NCBI GenBank assembly: GCA_009774255.1
Contig: VSNK01000236.1
Coordinates: 1 to 8,723 of the forward strand
Origin: Faecalicatena sp.
GTDB lineage: Bacteria > Bacillota > Clostridia > Lachnospirales > Lachnospiraceae
DNA length: 8,723 nucleotides
Reading direction: 5' to 3'
In this document: in pieces, positions 1-6,079 of the stretch
Layout: every line of letters starts with the position of its first letter
How positions within the stretch are numbered: position 1 is the first letter of the stretch
The notes under the pieces: generated by a model
The model's input: the letters and a program-made list of their open reading frames with translations, nothing else
What the model was told of the DNA's origin: nothing
Databases searched by the model: none
Made by a program: the position numbers and the translations under genes

Positions 1-32
1 CTGTGACGCTTGTTTAGGACGGACCGAAACGG

Positions 33-119
33 AGTGTAGACGGGCTGGTTGCCAGCAACCGCTATTTTACTGGCCGGCTGCCTTGCAGCAGGGTGCAAGG
101 TGGTAAGCCTCCCTACACT
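33..119 (+). promoter_or_regulatory. Structured leader RNA of the small toxin gene
   Basis: The ends of this stretch pair perfectly (AGTGTAG at 33-39 with CTACACT at 113-119) and enclose several smaller hairpins. GGTTG (47-51) pairs with CAACC (56-60). GCTGC (77-81) can pair with GCAGC (85-89), or alternatively CCTTGCA (81-87) with TGCAAGG (94-100); the last two exclude each other, so the RNA could switch. The closed multibranch fold ends just before the GGAGG ribosome binding site of the small peptide. Long structured 5' leaders that limit translation are known for type I toxin mRNAs. Whether this is a leader, part of a separate RNA, or the target of an antisense RNA cannot be decided from the sequence. 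Confidence 0.55.
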
Positions 120-143
120 TGAAAAAGAGGGGAGGTGGTGCAG

Positions 144-242
144 ATGGATACATACGAAGTTTTAACCCTGTTATTTTGGGGTGATACGTTCCTGATCGCA
201 TTGCTTGCCTATTTGGATAATAGGAATAACAAGCGGAAATAA
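144..242 (+). CDS. Holin-like type I toxin peptide, 32 residues
   Basis: The ATG at 144 follows GGGGAGGTGG with about 5 nt spacing and opens a 32-codon frame. The peptide starts MDTYEVLTLLFW, has one hydrophobic stretch (about residues 6-24, with GDTFLIALLAYL), and ends in a polar, basic tail (DNRNNKRK). This layout of short polar N-terminus, single membrane helix and lysine/arginine tail fits the Firmicutes 'putative holin-like toxin' peptides (Hol-Tox family), which are type I toxins whose mRNA is silenced by an antisense RNA. The likely action is insertion into the inner membrane. The family call rests on pattern and length. I could not find a convincing promoter for an antisense antitoxin, so the toxin function is inferred. 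Confidence 0.7.
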   Translation: MDTYEVLTLLFWGDTFLIALLAYLDNRNNKRK

Positions 243-283
243 ATAAGCCTACCTTGTACTTTGCCGAGAACAGGTAGGCTTAT
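243..283. terminator. Bidirectional hairpin terminator between convergent genes
   Basis: A perfect 12-bp inverted repeat (ATAAGCCTACCT at 243-254, AGGTAGGCTTAT at 272-283) with a 17-nt loop starts directly after the toxin stop codon. On the plus strand it is followed by a short T-rich run (ATATTTTT), and on the minus strand by TTATTT. It therefore can serve both the toxin gene and the minus-strand gene that stops at 306. In type I toxin loci of the Fst kind, such a shared terminator is also where toxin and antitoxin RNAs pair. Confidence 0.75.
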
Positions 284-305
284 CCGGATATTTTTCCACG
301 GAAAT

Positions 306-599
306 TCAAAGCAGCTCAAAACTCCGGAAATCCACCACTCCGTTTCCCCTGTACGTAAAATACAGCGCCGCCTTTCCATCCTCCGCCTTTATTTCCCCTT
401 CGAGCCTGCTCCACGCGTCCGAATCCACATGGATCTCAATCCGCCCGATCACAGCTTCTTCCGGTTGCGTGCTGCGGCCGGGTTCCCGGGTGCGGATCTC
501 CAGCACGCCTTCCGCCTTTCCCCTGAGCATGGCTGAAATCTGTTCCAATATTTCCTCTACCTGAAATGCTTCCTTTTTCTCTGCTGTTATCTTGCTCAC
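306..599 (-). CDS. Uncharacterised 97-residue protein
   Basis: The frame runs from a GTG at 599 to a stop at 306. AGGAGG lies only 1 nt before this GTG, which is too close. A GAGG about 10 nt upstream may serve instead, so the exact start is uncertain. The protein has no signal peptide and no membrane helix. Residues 5-30 look helical (EKKEAFQVEEILEQISAML) and the rest is rich in beta-prone, charged segments (VIGRIEIHV, GKAALYFTYRG). The shape of an N-terminal helix followed by a beta sheet loosely recalls small 'amphi-Trp' type proteins, but I do not consider that a match. A -10 box lies 30 nt upstream, so the gene probably has its own promoter. It converges on the toxin gene. Confidence 0.7.
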   Translation of the reverse strand: MSKITAEKKEAFQVEEILEQISAMLRGKAEGVLEIRTREPGRSTQPEEAVIGRIEIHVDSDAWSRLEGEIKAEDGKAALYFTYRGNGVVDFRSFELL

Positions 600-628
600 T
601 CCTCCTGATCCTCTATAATTATGTTCCG

Positions 629-657
629 ATTATATCGCTTCCTTCCTCTTTCTCACA
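629..657 (-). promoter_or_regulatory. Probable promoter of the 97-residue gene
   Basis: On the minus strand a perfect TATAAT lies at 634-629, 30 nt before the GTG start. At 17 bp spacing the -35 hexamer is TGTGAG (657-652), a weak match to TTGACA. Transcription would begin near 622. The AraC-type operator at 715-749 lies about 60 bp upstream and could influence this promoter too. Confidence 0.5.
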
Positions 658-714
658 GCTACTCTTTGGCGAAAATGTACACAAATTCATGTTGTTGTAC
701 TCTCCAGCCATTCT

Positions 715-749
715 TGTTCATATTTTACAATTTCATGTTCACATATGGC
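715..749 (+). promoter_or_regulatory. Tandem AraC-type operator upstream of the 143-residue gene
   Basis: Two direct half-sites lie exactly 21 bp apart: TGTTCATATTTTACA at 715-729 and TGTTCACATATGG at 736-748. The same pair, also 21 bp apart, lies upstream of the sugar isomerase at 2338-2372; over 717-744 against 2340-2367 the two agree at 24 of 28 bases. Direct half-sites two helical turns apart are the usual layout for AraC-family regulators, each arm being read by one subunit. The downstream half-site ends just before the expected -35 position of the promoter at 774-779, as expected for activation by contact with RNA polymerase. The regulator is inferred to be the AraC protein encoded at 1306-2256. 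Confidence 0.6.
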
Positions 750-750
750 T

Positions 751-779
751 AGACTTCTGGCCGCGCAAAAATCTATGAT
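751..779 (+). promoter_or_regulatory. Probable activator-dependent promoter
   Basis: TATGAT at 774-779 is a good -10 box, but the -35 position 17 bp upstream (751-756, AGACTT) is poor. A good -10, a poor -35 and an operator directly upstream point to an activator-dependent promoter. Transcription would begin near 786 and give a leader of about 45 nt for the gene at 832. Confidence 0.45.
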
Positions 780-791
780 AGGGAAACAGAA

Positions 792-810
792 GCATGAACA
801 TTGCTCATGC
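792..810 (+). other. Small hairpin in the leader of the 143-residue gene
   Basis: GCATGA (792-797) and TCATGC (805-810) form a 6-bp stem with a 7-nt loop, ending 5 nt before the ribosome binding site at 816-823. It may stabilise the mRNA or affect initiation; no T-run follows, so it is not a terminator. Confidence 0.35.
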
Positions 811-815
811 GGCTT

Positions 816-823
816 AAGGAGGG
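816..823 (+). promoter_or_regulatory. Ribosome binding site that sets the start at 832
   Basis: AAGGAGGG stands 8 nt before the ATG at 832. The same frame is open back to an ATG at 745, but that codon lies at the edge of the operator, upstream of the promoter's -10 box, and has no ribosome binding site. Confidence 0.8.
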
Positions 824-831
824 ATATTCTT

Positions 832-1263
832 ATGGTACTGACAAAAATGACCGAAGAGGAACGCATCCGGGTGGCTTCCGTCCTGACGCTGCCCCGCCGT
901 GAGGCAAAAGAGCGGCTGGCCGGTAAAAATCCGATCTGTGATTATCTGGTGAAAATCATCCTGGATACGATGCGGACAGACGAACAGTGGGAACTGCAGA
1001 ACGCCTCCGACCAGGGTATGGACCGTAACCAATCGGCACACCCCGCAAAGGGAGAAGAACAGTCCCGGATCATCTGGAATATTGCCGCAATTGCCGCGCT
1101 GAAAGATCCTGCATATGTAAACGCCCGGCTGATCTCCTCGCCTGTTCTGTCAGATGATCTTTCCTTGACAGAAGCCCATGCCCGCCATATGATTAAGATG
1201 GTCACATCCTGCAGCCGGAACGCCATTTTTGACGATATGTATTCCAAATTGTTATTGGAATGA
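832..1263 (+). CDS. Uncharacterised 143-residue protein
   Basis: I do not recognise this protein. It begins MVLTKMTEEERIRVASVL, is mostly helical and charged, and has no signal peptide or clear membrane segment. An N-terminal half (about 1-55, with CDYLVKIILDTMRTDEQWE) and a C-terminal half (about 78-143, with IIWNIAAIAALKDPAYVNARL and HMIKMVTSCSRNAIFDDMYSKL) flank a polar linker (about 56-77). The three cysteines (C36, C127 and others nearby) form no motif. A strong ribosome binding site and a promoter region with an AraC-type operator say that it is expressed and regulated. The gene converges on the AraC gene with only 42 bp between stops and no evident terminator. Sharing an operator with the sugar isomerase suggests a role in the same response, but its biochemical function is unknown. 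Confidence 0.75.
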   Translation: MVLTKMTEEERIRVASVLTLPRREAKERLAGKNPICDYLVKIILDTMRTDEQWELQNASDQGMDRNQSAHPAKGEEQSRIIWNIAAIAALKDPAYVNARLISSPVLSDDLSLTEAHARHMIKMVTSCSRNAIFDDMYSKLLLE

Positions 1264-1305
1264 AAGGTACGTCATCCCCTGACTAAGGAACTGTATGGAA
1301 ATCAC

Positions 1306-2256
1306 TTATACATCTTGACTTGTCGTGGAGACCACTGCCTGCGTATGGGGCGATTCCTGTTGTATCTGCCGGTATTCTTTTGGGGTACAGCCCATGGTTT
1401 GATGAAATACCTTGGAAAAATAGCTGTTTGAGCTGAATCCGCAATTTTCGCTGATGGTGATGATGCTCTGGTCCGTATGCAGCAATTGCCCGGCCGCTAT
1501 CCGGACCCGGTATTCAGACAGATAAGAAATGGGCGACACCCGGAGATATTTTCTGAAGCACCGCATACATTCCTGGCGGCTGACACCCACGGCGCCGGCA
1601 ATATCGCCGAGGCTGACCGGCTCTGCGTAATGCTCATGGATATATTGTAGCATTTCCCTGACGCGCCTGCTGTCCGCGCTTTCCTTTTGTCGGACGCCGC
1701 CATGCAGGGAACGGGTTTCCTGAAAAAACATGCACCATAATCTGGAAAGCTCTTCCCGGACAGCAAATTCATATCCGAAGGGCTGCTCCTGGTCCAGCTC
1801 CACGATGTGCAGGTAGATCGGCGTCATGGCGGTATTGGAAGGGGTTCCCTCTGGAAAATGGCAGACCGTAACGGCTCTGTTTCCCAGAATCGGCAAGATA
1901 TACTTCTGCTCGATCTGGCTGTTGTGCATGCCGGAGAGAAAGGAGGTCCGGAATAAATGCGCGTAAAAGCTGCATCCGTCGGATTGGGGATCGGTACTGA
2001 AGGAATGCAGTACGCCGGAGTTGATAAAACAGATGTCCCCTTTGCGCAGCGTCAGCTCCTGATCCGGCGTCGTCAGGACCAGCTCCCCCTCCATGATGTA
2101 ATCTATTTCGATCGACTTGTGCCAGTGCCAGGAAACCGTGGATTGGAATCTGGTATCCAGCGTGCGGTAATAGCATGCGTACGGATATTTCATCTGGTCC
2201 ATTTCCAGCATTTCTTCCTGCTTTTCCCCATAATTCAATCCTGACGCGTATATCAT
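1306..2256 (-). CDS. AraC-family transcription regulator with cupin sensor domain
   Basis: This 316-residue protein is a cytoplasmic sugar-type regulator. The N-terminal cupin domain (about 25-130) shows WHWHKSIEIDYIMEGEL near residues 43-59, KGDICFINSG at 72-81 and H84, the usual pocket for a small ligand. The C-terminal domain holds two helix-turn-helix units: VSLGDIAGAVGVSRQECMRCF (about 214-234) and IITISENCGFSSNSYFSKVF (about 265-284), ending in the family's TPKEYR. The frame is open to an ATG at 2301, but that has no ribosome binding site. The ATG at 2256 has AAGGAGAG 6 nt upstream and was chosen. The gene is divergent from the isomerase at 2442, the common layout for a regulator and its target. 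Operator-like half-sites in the shared region suggest that it activates the isomerase and may control itself. The ligand is unknown. Confidence 0.92.
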   Translation of the reverse strand: MIYASGLNYGEKQEEMLEMDQMKYPYACYYRTLDTRFQSTVSWHWHKSIEIDYIMEGELVLTTPDQELTLRKGDICFINSGVLHSFSTDPQSDGCSFYAHLFRTSFLSGMHNSQIEQKYILPILGNRAVTVCHFPEGTPSNTAMTPIYLHIVELDQEQPFGYEFAVREELSRLWCMFFQETRSLHGGVRQKESADSRRVREMLQYIHEHYAEPVSLGDIAGAVGVSRQECMRCFRKYLRVSPISYLSEYRVRIAAGQLLHTDQSIITISENCGFSSNSYFSKVFHQTMGCTPKEYRQIQQESPHTQAVVSTTSQDV

Positions 2257-2262
2257 AACCGA

Positions 2263-2270
2263 CTCTCCTT
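2263..2270 (-). promoter_or_regulatory. Ribosome binding site that sets the AraC start
   Basis: On the minus strand AAGGAGAG (2270-2263) stands 6 nt before the ATG at 2256. This supports that start over the ATG at 2301, which lies 15 codons further upstream and has no purine-rich motif before it. Confidence 0.75.
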
Positions 2271-2284
2271 CCCCTGATTTCGCA

Positions 2285-2299
2285 TATTCATATCTTATC
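2285..2299 (+). promoter_or_regulatory. Third half-site, overlapping the probable AraC promoter
   Basis: TATTCATATCTTATC matches the upstream half-site at 2338-2352 at 12 of 15 positions and starts 53 bp from it, about five helical turns. It overlaps a possible -10 box for the AraC gene (TATGAT on the minus strand, 2302-2297). If the AraC protein binds here, looping to the main operator or blocking its own promoter is possible, as in the classical araBAD system. This is inference from spacing and sequence. Confidence 0.35.
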
Positions 2300-2337
2300 A
2301 TAGTTTCTGGCCAATTTAAAGAAATAGCCGGGATAAA

Positions 2338-2372
2338 TATTCATATTTTACAACATTCTGTTCACATTTACA
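2338..2372 (+). promoter_or_regulatory. Tandem AraC-type operator upstream of the sugar isomerase
   Basis: TATTCATATTTTACA (2338-2352) and TGTTCACATTTACA (2359-2372) are direct half-sites 21 bp apart. The downstream one ends directly before the poor -35 position of the isomerase promoter. The near-copy at 715-749 keeps the same order, spacing and orientation relative to its gene, which makes chance unlikely. Confidence 0.65.
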
Positions 2373-2375
2373 TAG

Positions 2376-2404
2376 AATCCGCAGGGAAAAGCGTATAAGA
2401 TAAT
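2376..2404 (+). promoter_or_regulatory. Probable activator-dependent promoter of the sugar isomerase
   Basis: GATAAT at 2399-2404 resembles a -10 box (TATAAG at 2394 is an alternative). The position 17 bp upstream (2376-2381, AATCCG) is no -35 box. With the operator abutting it, activation by the divergent AraC protein is likely. The leader would be about 30 nt. Confidence 0.45.
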
Positions 2405-2425
2405 ACTATCTGGTATGAATAAAAA

Positions 2426-2431
2426 AGGAGG
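2426..2431 (+). promoter_or_regulatory. Ribosome binding site that sets the isomerase start
   Basis: AGGAGG lies 10 nt before the ATG at 2442. An in-frame ATG at 2415 lies upstream of this motif, near the expected transcript start, and lacks its own site, so the shorter protein is preferred. Confidence 0.75.
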
Positions 2432-2441
2432 ATACACTGGA

Positions 2442-3395
2442 ATGAAACAGAACTATGAGTACAAGACAGAACGGATTCACAACGCATTTTTCCGGTATAA
2501 AAAAGAGCACCCGGAAAAGCTGGCGGACAGGCTGAAATTTTCCTGGAGCAACTGGGGGTTCGGCCTGGAGGATTTTGCGGTTTCATGTGAGCGTCTGCAG
2601 AAGGCAGGCATCTCCTACATCGAGCTCCATGGCAATCATTACGGAGCGGATCTGGGATATCGGCCGGCGGAGTTAAAAAAAATCATGGAGCACTATGGAA
2701 TCCGGGCAGGCGGCGTCTGCGGCATGTTTTCCGCGGATAACGACCTCTCGTCCAACCGCCCCGTCCAGCGCCAGGCAGCGATCGATTATATCCGGCGCGA
2801 AGCGGCATTTACAGAGGAAGTAGGCGGTAAATATATGCTGGTGTGCCCTGCCGCCGTAGGGAGAAGCAAAAAGTATGATAACAGCGAGCTTGAACGCAGT
2901 ATCGACAGCCTTTCCCGCGTAGCGGATGTATTTACGGAGCATGGAATCCGGGCGGCAATTGAGCCTATCCGTTCTGCGGAAACCACGCTCGTACACAGCG
3001 TCGCAGAGGCAAAAGCGTATATTCGGCGGCTGGACCATCCGGGCGTACAGCATATTAACGGAGATGTCTTCCATATGCTTGTGGAAGAAAGCCACATCGG
3101 CGAAGCCATTCTGGACGCCGGGAAGCAGCTGACCAACCTTCATATGGCGGATACAAACCGCTGCGCGCTGGGAGAGGGTTCGCTTGATATCGATACGATC
3201 ATTATGGCGCTGTATCTTCTGGAATACAACCTGGATGAGAGCTGCTTTGTAACACCGGAGCCTTTGGGACCTGGGGGAGATCCTTATCCCATGCAGCATG
3301 CGAAAACGGATCCCGCCATTCTGGATAAGCTGGTTTTTGACAGCGTAACGTATTTTCGTGCCCGCGAAGAGGCCGTACTTGCTATGGAAGAATAA
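2442..3395 (+). CDS. Sugar (phosphate) isomerase/epimerase, TIM-barrel family
   Basis: This 317-residue cytoplasmic protein belongs to the xylose-isomerase-like TIM-barrel family (AP_endonuc_2 fold: ketose 3-epimerases, IolE, UlaE and relatives). The family metal ligands are visible: E174 in AIEPI, D208 with H211 in NGDVFHM, H234 in LHMADTNR and E273 in TPEPLGP. The stretch HMADTNRCALGEGSLD (234-249) matches the epimerase motif H-x2-D-x2-R-x3-G-x-G-x2-D. In this family E174 and E273 also act as the catalytic acid/base pair that moves a proton at C3 of a ketose. The substrate cannot be read from the sequence: a free ketose, a sugar phosphate or an inositol intermediate are all possible. It stands alone, divergent from its probable AraC regulator and followed by a strong terminator, so it is a single-gene unit without a transporter or kinase beside it. 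Confidence 0.88.
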   Translation: MKQNYEYKTERIHNAFFRYKKEHPEKLADRLKFSWSNWGFGLEDFAVSCERLQKAGISYIELHGNHYGADLGYRPAELKKIMEHYGIRAGGVCGMFSADNDLSSNRPVQRQAAIDYIRREAAFTEEVGGKYMLVCPAAVGRSKKYDNSELERSIDSLSRVADVFTEHGIRAAIEPIRSAETTLVHSVAEAKAYIRRLDHPGVQHINGDVFHMLVEESHIGEAILDAGKQLTNLHMADTNRCALGEGSLDIDTIIMALYLLEYNLDESCFVTPEPLGPGGDPYPMQHAKTDPAILDKLVFDSVTYFRAREEAVLAMEE

Positions 3396-3399
3396 AGTC

Positions 3400-3468
3400 A
3401 AAGCCATGCCATTTTGTCTGCCGGATACCGTGTTCCGGCAGACAGCTTGCAATTGACTGTGGCTTTTT
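3400..3468 (+). terminator. Strong terminator after the isomerase gene
   Basis: A perfect 10-bp stem (GTCTGCCGGA 3416-3425, TCCGGCAGAC 3434-3443, 8-nt loop) lies inside an outer stem of AAAGCCA (3400-3406) and TGGCTTT (3460-3466), which ends in a run of five T (3464-3468). AGTCAA/TTGACT can pair alternatively. On the plus strand this is a classic terminator. For the convergent permease gene ending at 3537 it could also help, but the minus strand lacks a good T-run there. The rest up to 3536 holds nothing I can name. Confidence 0.8.
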
Positions 3469-3536
3469 ATCCCTTATTCTGTTTTTATTTCTGCTATTCT
3501 GCCTCTGTGCAAACTACGCGGCATTTTCTGACTATG

Positions 3537-5378
3537 CTACTCTTCCAGTTCTCCCAATATCTGCAGCGGCTCCTTTCTCAGCGCCTGCCGCATGAAGCCT
3601 GAGCCGATCAACACTGCGGCCAGAAGTATCCCAATCCCCGCTGCAGCCGCTGTTCCTGGGTCAGACTTCTGCCCTGCCTCGGGGATATCAACCTCCTCCG
3701 TATCCGTCTGGGCAATCCCCGCATTGCTGAATGTGGTGTCAACGTCCGCGGTCTTTTCCGCAGCCTTCACCGCCTGGTCCGTGGCCATCCAGCCTGCCGC
3801 GCTCCCTGCCGCCGCACCCAATGCCGCGAGCACGAAAAATCCGGTCAGGATGGAGACGGCGCACTGCCGTTTTGTCTGTCCCAGCAGCCGCTCCACCGCG
3901 ATCCGCTGCTGCTGGCCCGTGATGAACAGGTTAGCAAAAAAGCAGAGGATCATCACCGCCAGCACGCTTCCGCTGGCCAGGAAGATCACGGACATCAGCC
4001 TCCTGCTCTCCAGTCCGGTCTGCAGATGAGTATATCCGTTATCATAGAACCGGATCTCCAGACCTTCCACGCCCTGCTTCTCCCATGCGGCCATGAAGTC
4101 CTCAATGGTTCCGTTTGGAATCTGGAAGGAGGTGTTGATACCCCGCATCGGCCCCCGCCCTGCAATATTGTCCGCCCAGGAATTTTCGGGTACTGCATTC
4201 CATGGAATGATGACCTGCTGTTCGCACAGCTCATACCCATTTACTGAGGCAGGCGTCGTTGTATAGATTCCGACAATCTCATACTCCTGCTCGTCAAAGA
4301 CCGGATATATCTCCCCTTCGGCATTTAAAATGGAAAGAATCCACATCGCCTTTTCCGGCATCCTGGAATAATCCGCACAATAGAGCGGAAGCGTGAGCCT
4401 GTCCCCAACTTCTTTTCGTAAAAGCAAAGCCAGAGCGGAAGAAAGCAGGCAGACCGGTTTTCCTTCGGTGTACTCCTCCTCCGTAATGTCCCTTCCCTTC
4501 GTGATCTGCGCATCTTTCCAATAAAAGGGCATCAAAAGCTCTGTCTTGTCCGTAGGCATCACCGGAACCGTGTAGAACTGAATGTCGCGGGATTTTGCCA
4601 GTTCCAGCCAGCGTTTTCCCCGCTCCGTTTCGTAAAAGCCTTCCGTGACCACGTCTATGTCACCGTCCTCTTCCGCTTCGGCCACAGCGTCATAGACCCG
4701 TTTTCCCTCCATCGTATACTGATAAGAGGCCACACTGCTTTCTGGAAAATATTCCGGTACATATTCCTCCGGTGCAATGTGCTCCACCTTTGTCCCATGC
4801 ACGAAACCGCAATAATTAAGCATCATAATGTACGTAGTCCCTGCTTCAAAGTGCCTGGGTTCTTCCAGATAATGGTCGCAGATGTAAAAAATATCCCCCT
4901 CTTTCATTACAAATTCATCCCCTGACAGAACCTTTTGAGCACGCATGGGAAACGACTCATCTGCCGTGCCCGACTCTACGGGGGTTGCCTCCACGACCGT
5001 AAAGGCGTATCGATCGCCTCCGACCTTCTGATCTACCAGCGCGCCAAAGTTTGGTCTCTGCTTTGCTTCCAAAATATAGCCGGCTCCTTCGAAATCCATG
5101 ACCGAATTGGGAATCCGTTCCCCAATCACGCCCATTTGCCAGTAATAATACCCCGTTTTTGCGTCCCAACGCTTATTGATCTCCACATGATCAATCTTCT
5201 GCTCCACCGTCCCCACCGTGGTAAAAATATTTTCAAACTCCTCCATCATAGCCCGGTTGATCTTCCAAAGGTTGCCTCCCAGCGCCAGCAGAAATGCCGA
5301 AATTCCGGCCAGCAGAAGGAACAGGATGCTTTTCAGGGGACTCCGCAGCATCTGTTTCATACTATAGTATATTGTCAT
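3537..5378 (-). CDS. FtsX/MacB-type ABC transporter permease (unfused subunit)
   Basis: This 613-residue membrane protein is one permease half of the ABC system. Its topology is that of MacB-like exporters: helix 1 at about 17-36 (SILFLLLAGISAFLLALGG), a large extracytoplasmic domain (about 40-460), helix 2 at about 464-487, helix 3 at about 507-530, and helix 4 at about 576-597. The cytoplasmic loop between helices 2 and 3 (QQQRIAVERLLGQTKRQC, about 489-506) matches the coupling segment that contacts the ATPase. Between helices 3 and 4 lies an acidic 45-residue outer loop (about 531-575). The start is the ATG at 5378, which shares ATGA with the stop of the ATPase gene, so translation is coupled; an upstream ATG at 5414 lies inside the ATPase gene. 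Family members export peptides or lipoproteins, or sense antimicrobial peptides; the substrate here is unknown. It pairs with the fused permease at 6309-8306. Confidence 0.9.
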   Translation of the reverse strand: MTIYYSMKQMLRSPLKSILFLLLAGISAFLLALGGNLWKINRAMMEEFENIFTTVGTVEQKIDHVEINKRWDAKTGYYYWQMGVIGERIPNSVMDFEGAGYILEAKQRPNFGALVDQKVGGDRYAFTVVEATPVESGTADESFPMRAQKVLSGDEFVMKEGDIFYICDHYLEEPRHFEAGTTYIMMLNYCGFVHGTKVEHIAPEEYVPEYFPESSVASYQYTMEGKRVYDAVAEAEEDGDIDVVTEGFYETERGKRWLELAKSRDIQFYTVPVMPTDKTELLMPFYWKDAQITKGRDITEEEYTEGKPVCLLSSALALLLRKEVGDRLTLPLYCADYSRMPEKAMWILSILNAEGEIYPVFDEQEYEIVGIYTTTPASVNGYELCEQQVIIPWNAVPENSWADNIAGRGPMRGINTSFQIPNGTIEDFMAAWEKQGVEGLEIRFYDNGYTHLQTGLESRRLMSVIFLASGSVLAVMILCFFANLFITGQQQRIAVERLLGQTKRQCAVSILTGFFVLAALGAAAGSAAGWMATDQAVKAAEKTADVDTTFSNAGIAQTDTEEVDIPEAGQKSDPGTAAAAGIGILLAAVLIGSGFMRQALRKEPLQILGELEE

Positions 5379-6043
5379 CCTAAAACCATCCTTCCGTCCT
5401 TCATCTTCATGCACACATCCGCCTGCCGGGCGATCTCCGGGTTGTGGGTCACTACGATCACCAGATACTCCCTTTCATGTGCCAGTCTTTTCAGCAGTTC
5501 CACAATATGACCCTCATTTTCTGAATCCAGATTTCCTGTCGGCTCGTCCGCAAGCAATATCCGCCCCTGCGCTGCCATGGCCCGGGCAAAGGCGCCACCA
5601 TGCTGCTCGCCGCCGCTCATCATCCTTGGGTACTGGTTCAGGATCTTTTTGCCAAGCCCCACCTCCGCCAGACATTCCTCCGCCTGCTGCCTTGCCTCCC
5701 GGCGGGACAGCCCCTGCAGCTCCAGGGGGTACATGACATTTTCCGCCGCGTTCAGAAGCGGAAACAGGTGAAATGCCTGATAAACCACGGAAATCTGTTT
5801 CCTTCGGTATGCATCCCGGTCCATTTCCAGGAGGTTTTCCCCGTCCACCAGGATGGTGCCGGATTCCGGACGGTCCAGGCCTGCCAGAAGGGAGAGGAAG
5901 GTACTCTTTCCGGAGCCGGATTCGCCTGTAATGGCATACAGGTTCCCGGCCTCAAAGGAGCAGCTCACTTCCTTTACAGCTTCAATCTTCTGATATTTAT
6001 TCTGATAAGAATAACTCACATTTTCTACTATGATCTTTTCCAT
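5375..6043 (-). CDS. ABC transporter ATP-binding protein, MacB/LolD type
   Basis: This 222-residue ATPase drives the two FtsX-type permeases. Visible motifs are Walker A GESGSGKST (40-48), the Q-loop in VVYQAF (Q89), the signature MSGGEQ (142-147), Walker B RILLADEP with E167, the D-loop GNLDS (170-174) and the H-loop H200 in VVTHN. The length is normal for the family. One oddity: after the signature, where relatives read QQRVAIARAL, this protein reads QHGGAFARAM, so the usual arginine is missing. I chose the ATG at 6043, which has AGAGGG 6 nt upstream and gives the usual start MEKIIVENVSY. A TTG at 6058 and an ATG at 6049 are also in frame. The gene overlaps the next permease by 4 bases. Its upstream region is the 34-bp repeat array, in which I see no clear promoter, so it is probably co-transcribed with the fusion gene. 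Confidence 0.92.
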   Translation of the reverse strand: MEKIIVENVSYSYQNKYQKIEAVKEVSCSFEAGNLYAITGESGSGKSTFLSLLAGLDRPESGTILVDGENLLEMDRDAYRRKQISVVYQAFHLFPLLNAAENVMYPLELQGLSRREARQQAEECLAEVGLGKKILNQYPRMMSGGEQHGGAFARAMAAQGRILLADEPTGNLDSENEGHIVELLKRLAHEREYLVIVVTHNPEIARQADVCMKMKDGRMVLG

Positions 6044-6079
6044 TTGCATCCCTCTCAATCATTTGCAGCCAATTTGCCC

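Noticed and set aside
745..831. N-terminal extension of the 143-residue protein with a C-x-C motif
   Set aside because: The ATG at 745 lies at the edge of the operator and upstream of the -10 box, and lacks a ribosome binding site; the site at 816-823 supports 832.
1264..1305. Terminator between the convergent 143-residue and AraC genes
   Set aside because: No inverted repeat with a T-run is visible in this 42-bp gap.
2673..3452. 259-codon minus-strand frame inside the isomerase region
   Set aside because: It lies antisense to a gene with clear catalytic motifs and has no recognisable domain or start signal.
6044..6079. Separate promoter for the ATPase and permease genes
   Set aside because: I found TTGACA-like sequences in the repeats on the minus strand but no -10 box at a usable distance.
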